Origin: Diatrype stigma
Lineage: Eukaryota; Ascomycota; Sordariomycetes; Xylariales; Diatrypaceae
NCBI GenBank assembly: GCA_022225965.2
Contig: JAKJXP020000077.1
Coordinates: forward strand, 1-64,000
Length of the DNA stretch: 64,000 nt
Direction of reading: 5' to 3'
Shown here: piece after piece, positions 57,317 to 64,000 of the stretch
Layout of the letters: every line of letters starts with the position of its first letter
How positions within the stretch are numbered: the first letter of the stretch is position 1
Program-made: the position numbers and the translations under genes
The notes under the pieces: model-generated
What the model was told of the DNA's origin: nothing
The model's input: the letters and a program-made list of their open reading frames with translations, nothing else
Database searches by the model: none

Positions 57317-58495
57317 TCAGAAAGCGCAAGCCTTCGTCGCCATCTCCATGGCGCCCTCGAAGGTCTGGTGCCCGCCGATGAAGCCGGACGCGTGCACGAA
57401 GACGGCGCCGGGGACGGAGACGCCCGAGACCTCGTCGAGCTGGGCGTCGCGGGCGCCGCGCCACGGCTCCGGCAGGGCCTTGCGGCTCTGGAACCCGTCG
57501 GTGACCACGGGCACGGCCTGGACGCGCCACTTGGCGTCGGGGGTCGGCTTCTCGGGGTACAGGACGTAGAGGACCTTGTCGGCCTCGGCGTCGTCCTTGC
57601 CCGCGGCCTCGGGGTCCTGCTCCTCGAGCGCGTACAGGTGGTCCTTCCAGGGCACGGCCTGGCCCTCGAGCACGAGCACGCGGCCGCGGGGGTCGTGGCG
57701 GCGGCGCGCGTCGTAGGCCGCGCGCACGATGGCCCGCGCCGGCAGCCACGACCGCGCGTAGTAGTCCAGGTCGCGGACGAACTCCTCGCCGATGCGCGCG
57801 CTCGCGGCGACGAACCGCTCGTCCTCGGCGGCCTGGGCGGCGGCCGGGTCCGACGGCAGCACGTCGTTCCACTTGGGGTTCAGCCGCCCCACCAGCGCCC
57901 CCAGCGTGAAGGCCCCCGTGCTGAACCGCTTCTCGATCCCGGCCGCGGCCAGCGCCGCGTGGTCGTACGCCGACACCCCGTTGTCGTTCGCGTCGAGGGC
58001 CTCGACGAAGGTCTCGTAGAGCTTGGGGTGCAGGACGTCGACGTCGGCGTCGCTGCTGCTGTTTTTGTTCTCCTCGGAGGGTTTGCTGTCTTCGCCGCCG
58101 CGGAGGCGCTGCAGGTGCTGGGCGATGATGTCGCGGCCGAAGTGCAGCCAGACCAGGCCGGCGCTCGAGAGCCGCGTGGCGGTGCGGCCGGGGAACTTGG
58201 TGTCGAACCCCCGCTGGTGGTGGTCGTAGCGGTGGCGCGCGGCGTCGTACTCGCCGCCCACGTCGACCACGGTGTGGCAGGCGGCCAGCCGCGCCGGGTC
58301 CCGCGTCCGCACGAGCTCGGCGCCCGCGTACGCCGGCAGCTGCCGCAGCAGGTACACGGCTAGCGCCTCGTCTGCGTGGAAGTGCCCGTTGTGCGTCCCG
58401 ATGGTGATGGGGGAGGAGGAGGGTGCGTCGGTCTTGAGCCGCTTTGCTGCGTTTTCGGTGGCCATTTTGGTGAGGCGGCGGAGGAGGCTGGTCAT
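57317..58495 (-). CDS. MYG1 family exonuclease (UPF0160)
   Basis: A single exon of 392 aa. The family motifs are in order: ITIGTHNGHFHADEALA at about 32-48, VVDVGGEYD, then RYDHHQRGF, FGRDII, ALDANDNGVSAYD, and the C-terminal GFIGGHQTFEGAMEMA. These His and Asp residues are the metal-binding set of the DHH-like fold. Human and yeast MYG1 are RNA 3'-5' exonucleases working in both the nucleus/nucleolus and mitochondria. The N-terminus MTSLLRRLTK is basic and could target mitochondria. A second Met at residue 11 (MATENAAKRLK) gives a likely nuclear/cytosolic form with a KRLK basic patch, as described for other MYG1 proteins. A Ser/Asn-rich insert of about 15 residues lies near 130-150. Confidence 0.93.
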   Translation of the reverse strand: MTSLLRRLTKMATENAAKRLKTDAPSSSPITIGTHNGHFHADEALAVYLLRQLPAYAGAELVRTRDPARLAACHTVVDVGGEYDAARHRYDHHQRGFDTKFPGRTATRLSSAGLVWLHFGRDIIAQHLQRLRGGEDSKPSEENKNSSSDADVDVLHPKLYETFVEALDANDNGVSAYDHAALAAAGIEKRFSTGAFTLGALVGRLNPKWNDVLPSDPAAAQAAEDERFVAASARIGEEFVRDLDYYARSWLPARAIVRAAYDARRRHDPRGRVLVLEGQAVPWKDHLYALEEQDPEAAGKDDAEADKVLYVLYPEKPTPDAKWRVQAVPVVTDGFQSRKALPEPWRGARDAQLDEVSGVSVPGAVFVHASGFIGGHQTFEGAMEMATKACAF

Positions 58496-59800
58496 GTACG
58501 TGGTTTTGCTTCGAGGGGGGTAGAATAGAGCCTGAACAAGTGGCTTTAGTGTGTGTGTGTGTGTGTGTGTGTGCTAAGCCCTCGTCGTGGTGTTCACTGG
58601 TCTTGTTCCTGCAACATTGACCGGTGTATGTCCGTCTGATTTTACTTCGCTTCAGGAAGTAGGCAGGCCAAGGACAACACAGTACGTTGGTTGGGCTTGT
58701 AGAGAAGTTTAATAGAACCTTTATTGGAAGAAAGAAGCTTAACTCGGCAAGTATTCGACCTGAGTGCAGAAATAAGGACGCTGTGATTGGATGCTTGGCC
58801 ATATAAGTGGTGCCTCAGATAACTTAGATAGTGGGGTCAGGACATGTGCCCGGGTGCCCCCAGCTCTGGGGTGTGGGAGTGGGAATGGCTTCTATTCTGT
58901 ACCTGCCTATTATCGTGTTATCGTGTTATCGTACAGAGTAACTACCTAGTAGAGTACGGAGGTGTGGGCTTAGCGTAAGTACATACATACAGCATGCATA
59001 CAGATTTTACTGTCCCGCCCTTGCCTGCTCGCTCTTGCCTCAGCCCGATCGCCGCACCCCCAATTGAACGCGTTGGCGTTGGCGTTGGTGTTGCGACGTT
59101 GGCAGGGCAGAGTAGAGAAGCAGCACAATGATGGTAGACTGCCAGTGTAGATTGGGTGCATTGGCTCTCGTTACCTACCAGCCCTACATACCAGCATACC
59201 TACATACTATGTTGGTAGCTGCCTAGGAGCCTGTAAACTTGGAACCTTGGAAGTTAACTACATGTAATGGAATCATCAATCCTCTATTACTCCGTACGTA
59301 GTACATCGCGTAACCACGTAACATCGACCCTAACCTCCCAACCTGTCTGGGTAGAAGTTCACGCCGGGTTAGAAGTTAGGGAAGGCAGTAGGGAAGCAGG
59401 CAGGGAGTGAAGTGAGGCCACATGCAACCTGGAACAACGACAAACTCAGCTTTCCCAGTCTGCCAGTTGCTCTAATCCAACCCAATTCAATCCAATCCAT
59501 CCCATCCCCCATTGTTCACCCACGATAGTCGTTCTTTTCCACTCCCCTTCCATTTCCACTTCCATTCCCATTCCCATTCCCATCCCCGTGCCCATTCTCA
59601 AAAACTCTGTATTAGTAACTAAACCCACACCCGAACCCAAACTTTCGTTACTCCCATCTCCGAATAATAGATCACGTACCATTCAGATTGCTGGCTTCCG
59701 CTATCTCTCTGACATTACTCTACTCCTCACCCACTTGCCTAATACTTAATTCAGTCGCACCCAGTTGCACCGTCGCTCGCTTTCCGACCTTCCTCCACAC
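58496..59800. other. Divergent intergenic region
   Basis: It holds the promoters of the MYG1 (-) and IEC3 (+) genes. A GT run lies at about 58549-58573. Near IEC3 the DNA is pyrimidine-rich with CCATTCC repeats (about 59560-59585). No gene is seen. Confidence 0.6.
58549..58573. repeat. GT microsatellite
   Basis: About twelve GT units, 55 bp upstream of the MYG1 start on the opposite strand, so probably within its leader. Confidence 0.9.
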
Positions 59801-61008
59801 ATGATCAAGCCCATTCGCGAGCGTAACCTTGCTCGCCAGTCCCTCAATTCACCCATGGATTCCATCAAAGCAGAGCCCGGCCTCAAGGAGTCGGGCCAGA
59901 GCGATATCCAGATGGCCGAGGCTCGCCCGTCCTACAAGTCGTGGAAGAAGAAGTATCGCAAGATGCGCATCGTATTCGACGACCGAATGCGCATGAGCGA
60001 GGAGCTGCATCAGCTTGAACAGAAGGCTATGCGTACTGCTAAGCGACTCGCTATCGAGAACGAGTAAGTCGATTGTCCGACCGTGTTATTCCCCTCCCCT
60101 CCCTTTCCTTTCTTTCAATGCTGCATGCCCATGCGACTTGCATCTGGCGTCTCTAAGTGGCCTGTCACACTATACTAACACCTCTGGCTCGCAGTCGTTT
60201 AATGGACTTGCTGATGGACATTAACGAATCGCCCCATATCCCCGCCGAGCGACGCATAGATGTCACCCCAGAAGGCGAAGGGAAAGGCGACAAGGCCGAC
60301 AAGGGCCAGAAGCCTACCAAGTCACTGCAGAAGCTCCTTCAGGAGGTATCGCACAGATCCTACGCTGCCACAGTAGATCAGTATCCCGAACTGGTAGACG
60401 ACCTCGATCCTAAGGACCCTGAGATCCACCCTACGTCTTTCCTGACAGCCGATGACATCGACGAATACCTTTCGGAGCTTGACAAGCGGATCGGGTTGAA
60501 GCCCAAGCCATGCGTTCCTCCCCCAGCTCAAGGGGCGAGCGGATCAACGCCTGCCGCCAACTTTGCCCTCCGGAATCCCACAAGCGTCTACAACTGGCTC
60601 CGCAAGCATGCGCCCAAGACCTTCCTACAAGACCTTGAGAAGGAGAAGGACAAGGACAAGCACAAAGACAAGGACAAGAACAAGGACAGGGATGCCGAAG
60701 ATCACCACCAGGGCAACGGCGACCATGAGGAAGAGACTGGCACTAAGAAGAAGAAGGGCAGTACGGTGCGGACTAAGAGACAGTCGACCGCCGCTATCAA
60801 GAAGGAGAAAGAGAAAGAGAAAAAGGAGGCGGCTGCAGCAGCAGCAGCAGAGGCCGCGGGTTATGACGATGAGGTCATGAATTATACGAAACCCGCCAGT
60901 GCCAAGGGCAAGAGAAAGCGAGACGATGACCCAGGATACCGGCCCAAGGGAGGCTCTAGCCGGCCTAGCAAGAAGCGCAAGAGTGGTGGCGGCGCCTCCA
61001 ACAAGTAG
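59801..61008 (+). CDS. INO80 complex subunit IEC3-like
   Basis: Two exons are read: 59801-60063 and 60195-61008 (358 aa); donor GTAAGT, acceptor TCGCAG, joined as IEND-RLMDLLMDIN. The N-terminal module has the IEC3 pattern: RPSYKSWKKKYRKMRIVFD at about 46-64 followed by a coiled coil (MRMSEELHQLEQKA). A middle part contains FLTADDIDEYLSELD and a conserved NPTSVYNWLRKHAPKTF block. The tail is very basic, with Lys/Glu/Asp repeats and a GKRKRDDDPGYRPKG stretch, suiting a nuclear protein. IEC3 is a fungal subunit of the INO80 chromatin remodeller. Start choice: ATG at 59801 is the first in frame; ATG at 59855 (MDSIKAEPG) has the better context and may be the true start. Confidence 0.88.
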
Positions 61009-62516
61009 TAGGGGGTTCTCGCTATTGTCATCTTCATTGTTGTCGTCGATGTTACCGTTAGCTGCACAGATAGAAGCTGGCGCTTTGATTTCTATAGCAT
61101 ATGCATGTGCCTGGGTTTCTAAGGAAGGAAAAGGAACATGGGCTGATGTAGCACACTAATTCACGTATTGCATTTTCGCTATCTTGTATTTCCCCAGGTA
61201 AAGATGCTGAGAAGATCATCCTAGTATGAGCTAACATCCTAACAGTGGCTTGACTGAATGACCTTAGATGCCTGGGTGGCCTGGGTCAGAACAGCATATC
61301 GCTTGACTTCATGAAACCACACATTCACATGATAAAAAGGTACATCCTGATCTGTTGAACGTTCCAGGGTTCATATCTGGCCGAGCGAGTTTGTTTTGAC
61401 TGCCCAATTCTCTTTTTCATCTCCCCTTGATCTTGATAGACCATGTTGTCCGAATCACATGCAAAGCGCCTTGTTGCCCCAGCGTCATGAGCTGACAGGG
61501 GCTGAGATCTCTCATTTTTGGCCAAACGGATACGACACCATGGTATAGATTCCGTAGTAGAGTCTGTCGTTGTCAAGACTCCATCACTTTCATTAAGTAT
61601 CAAGAGAGTGCCTGTCAATCAGCTATCACCGCAAACCCACATTGCCTGGCCTGACGGGTCACGATCCAAATATTTCTTCGACACGCCAGAAACCCTAATG
61701 TCGCAGAGCCTACCCATACCCAGGTGACCTATCAAGGAGGCCAGTCCATGATATCACAAAAGGCAACACAGCAGCGCCTAACTAGGATGTAACGTGGACA
61801 GATTATACTTACCTTATACTTTGTATATACTTCTAGGTGGCCAATGTCCATACTTGCTACCTATTGTATCTATCTATACATTATGCCTAGGTACTACATG
61901 TAAGTGCTGTAGAAAAGGGGCTAAGTACAAAGCAGCCAATCAACGACTATGTCGGGCCGCATTAGTTAGTGGGTTCCAAGCTCTTTGATAATGGGAATCA
62001 TGACTGAAACTTCAAGGTTTGTAAGAATAAAAAAATCGTCTTTAGATCCGGCCCTGTTTTGGTGAGTGGTAACCGGTCCATATGTTGTACGAATTCAAGG
62101 AGCACTGACATTGACAGAATCTTGGGAACATTCCTAGGTAGAGTTAAGTAACCTAAGTACATAACATAACGATTTGAAATCCAAAATCCATACCCACTGG
62201 TTCAGCGCCGGGTACAAGTTTCTATCCCCCCTAAACCAACATATACTTAGTGGTAAGTAGGAATATCCTGGCCACGTTCCCCACTTACGGCAGTTATACT
62301 TCTAGTGCAAGGCTTTCCATTTGACTCCCTGATACACACTACCTAGGTACGTATATATATATATATATCTTCTTTCCATAGGTACATATGCATGCCTGCC
62401 TCCCTAACTAGCACAGGTAGGTACTTACACGATTTCCAGGTGACCCAATCTTATCGACCTACCCCAGGTAGTCAGTCATTCAGCCAGTCCGTCCATTCCA
62501 CCCACCGTCGGCGAGG
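61009..62516. other. Intergenic, no gene seen
   Basis: The left half is the IEC3 3' side. ACCTAGGT-type palindromes occur at about 61885, 62131 and 62338. A TA run lies at 62351-62368. No gene is seen. Confidence 0.6.
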
Positions 62517-63918
62517 ATGACGGCACAGCCTCCCCCTGCCGCCCCCCCTGCCCCTGCCCGGGGCAAGACCTACATAGTCGAGCACCTGGACCCGGAGCTG
62601 GGCCCGTGGTCGGAGCTCGAGTACGCGTGCGTGGCGCGCGAGACGCAGGAGACGGCCAACGACAGCCGCTTCGTGCTGTCGTCGCTGTCGGCCGCGCTGG
62701 ACCTGCCCGACGCCCTGACGCGCGTCCCGGCCTTCGCCGCCGAGCGCCGCGGCGTCGAGGACATGTACCCTGGCGACGCGGCCCGCGCCCGCGTCTGCCT
62801 GCTCGACCCCCAGGCCGACGAGGACCTCGCGCCCGCGGATGCCGCCGCGTTCGATGTCTTCCTGTTTGGTGGGATTCTTGGTGAGTTGCTTCTTTCCTAT
62901 TTTTAGTCTTGGTATCAAGGGGAAGAGAAGAGAGACGGAGGGGAAAGGGGAAATCCTTGGTTTAATCTTATGTTGTGTCTGGTCGATGGATGGGGATGGG
63001 GTGGATTGGACTTGAGATGAGCTGTATATGGAAGATTTGAGGTGGAAAGGAGATAGGGGGAAGGGTCGGGACTCTGAATGGATGGACGGATGGATGGGCC
63101 GAACTGGTTGATCGACTTGAACTGGCTACCTAGCTAACCAACCGGGCTCCCGGGAACCACAGGCGATGATCCTCCTAGAGGTACGTACGCAATGTGCTAG
63201 TGGTGTTCATCCCACACCACTAGACAAGAGATCCCAGCGCGGGGATGAATAGTTCCGGAGCTGAAGAAAAGGACGGCGATGCCGACGACGACGACAACAG
63301 ATCGCACCTCAGAACTGCGCAAGAAGGGCTACGCGGGCCGTCGGCTGGGTCCAGTGCAGATGACCACCGACACGGCGGTGCGGGTGACGCGCATGGTGAT
63401 CGAGGAGCAGTGTAAGTCGACGGAGCAGGACAGACGCGAATTTCCAAGCAGCCCCAACCTAGCATGCAAGAGGGAAAAAAAAGTCAAGCCAACGATTTCC
63501 CTGCCTACAACTCTGAACATATGTAGTCTCCTCTTCGCTGCATTCCCCCCTTTTGCTTCCACCTTCCATCTACCTGGCCTTGCTCGCTAATCGCGCCGCG
63601 CGCCCGTGGATATCTAGATACCCTGACTACGATCCCGTACCTCGACTTCCCCGAGCTCAAGTTCAACGAGCACGAGAGCACGCAGATGCCCTTCCGGTAC
63701 GTGAAGGGGCCGGATGGGAAGCCGGCCATGCCAGAGGTAAGGCAGATGCGTTATTTATCCTCCTGTTCTTTTTGATATATTATTGTCTCCTTGGAGCCTG
63801 TCTCTATGTACGATGTTTGCTGACGGGAGTGGCCATGCCTAATCCACCTACGTAACTGCAGGGAATGGTGGATCTGATCAAAAAGGACGCGGATAAGAGC
63901 ATTGATGACCTCTTCTGA
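62517..63918 (+). CDS. SFM1-type SPOUT protein methyltransferase
   Basis: Five exons are read: 62517-62880, a short 63163-63180 (18 nt), 63301-63411, 63618-63736 and 63862-63918 (222 aa). Joined parts restore the family sequence: YIVEHLDPELGPWSELEY near the start, FDVFLFGGILG-DDPPR-DRTSELRKKGY across exons 1-3, RRLGPVQMTTDTAVRVTR, then IPYLDFPELKFNEHEST, MPFRYVKGPDGKP and MPE-GMVDLIKKD. The knot-type GGILGDDPPRDR region binds S-adenosylmethionine. Yeast Sfm1 methylates an arginine of ribosomal protein Rps3, in the cytosol. The 18-nt exon encodes part of the SAM site, so its use is essential. An N-terminal Pro/Ala-rich extension of about 15 residues is added relative to yeast. Confidence 0.92.
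63163..63180 (+). other. 18-nt microexon of the SFM1-type gene
   Basis: The exon is bounded by CCACAG and GTACGT and encodes GDDPPR together with one base from each neighbour. The peptide is a conserved part of the active-site loop, which makes the tiny exon credible. Confidence 0.85.
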
Positions 63919-64000
63919 ACACGTGGCGAGAGGCTGGAAAAGGAATTGTTGGGGTCCCGTCTGGTTAGAGGCGGAGTTGCAGTGTCGGCCTTCGCTACGG

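Noticed and set aside
1..64000. A biosynthetic gene cluster linking the UstYa-like gene, the GH31 gene and the haem fusion enzyme
   Set aside because: They are separated by unrelated genes and kilobases of empty DNA, on different strands, with no precursor, synthase or cluster regulator visible.
1..64000. CRISPR arrays, prophage, bacterial operons
   Set aside because: Introns, fungal gene families and lack of regular spacer arrays rule these out.

Overview
The window is nuclear DNA of a filamentous ascomycete, most likely a Sordariomycete. Genes carry short GT...AG introns (about 50-120 nt, many with a CTAAC/CTAAT-like branch point). Coding DNA is GC-rich in third positions and sits in AT-richer intergenic space full of microsatellites. 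Several proteins are fungus-typical: the DUF3433, FLC/TRP-like, UstYa-like, IEC3 and Igo1 families. Order and species cannot be fixed from the sequence. All exon models come from reading splice sites, reading frame and family fit; none is backed by transcripts.

Layout. 1-7 kb: a tRNA-like split element, a UstYa/DUF3328 protein (-), a BTB protein (-), and a Cys-rich single-pass membrane protein with an 11-nt exon (-). 8-11 kb: a secreted GH31 alpha-glucosidase (-). 14.5-20.4 kb: a very large seven-exon gene (+) joining an IDO/TDO/PrnB-like haem domain, an FAD/NADPH reductase, a cytochrome b5 and a long helical plus low-complexity tail. 21-24 kb: a caspase-fold protein whose catalytic Cys is absent, fused to C2H2 zinc fingers (-). 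26-28 kb: an MFS sugar transporter (-). 33-36 kb: a small orphan ORF (+) and an atypical Ras-like GTPase (-). 38-41 kb: a DUF3433 membrane protein (+). 42 kb: a secreted eight-Cys protein (+). 44.8-45.3 kb: a 505-bp MITE with 57-bp perfect inverted repeats and a 9-bp target duplication. 47-50 kb: an FLC/TRP-like channel or flavin carrier (+). 51.4 kb: an interrupted tRNA gene (-). 55-64 kb: a block of conserved housekeeping genes: Igo1/endosulfine (+), MYG1 exonuclease (-), the INO80 subunit IEC3 (+) and the SFM1-type SPOUT methyltransferase (+).

The genes do not form one pathway. The GH31 enzyme and the sugar transporter could together handle maltose or starch sugars, but they lie 15 kb apart with other genes between. 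The UstYa-like gene has no RiPP precursor or partner tailoring gene visible near it. The most unusual items are the haem-oxygenase/reductase/cytochrome b5 fusion, the pseudo-caspase zinc-finger protein, the MULE-like MITE, the hydrophobin-like secreted protein and the two interrupted tRNA-like genes.
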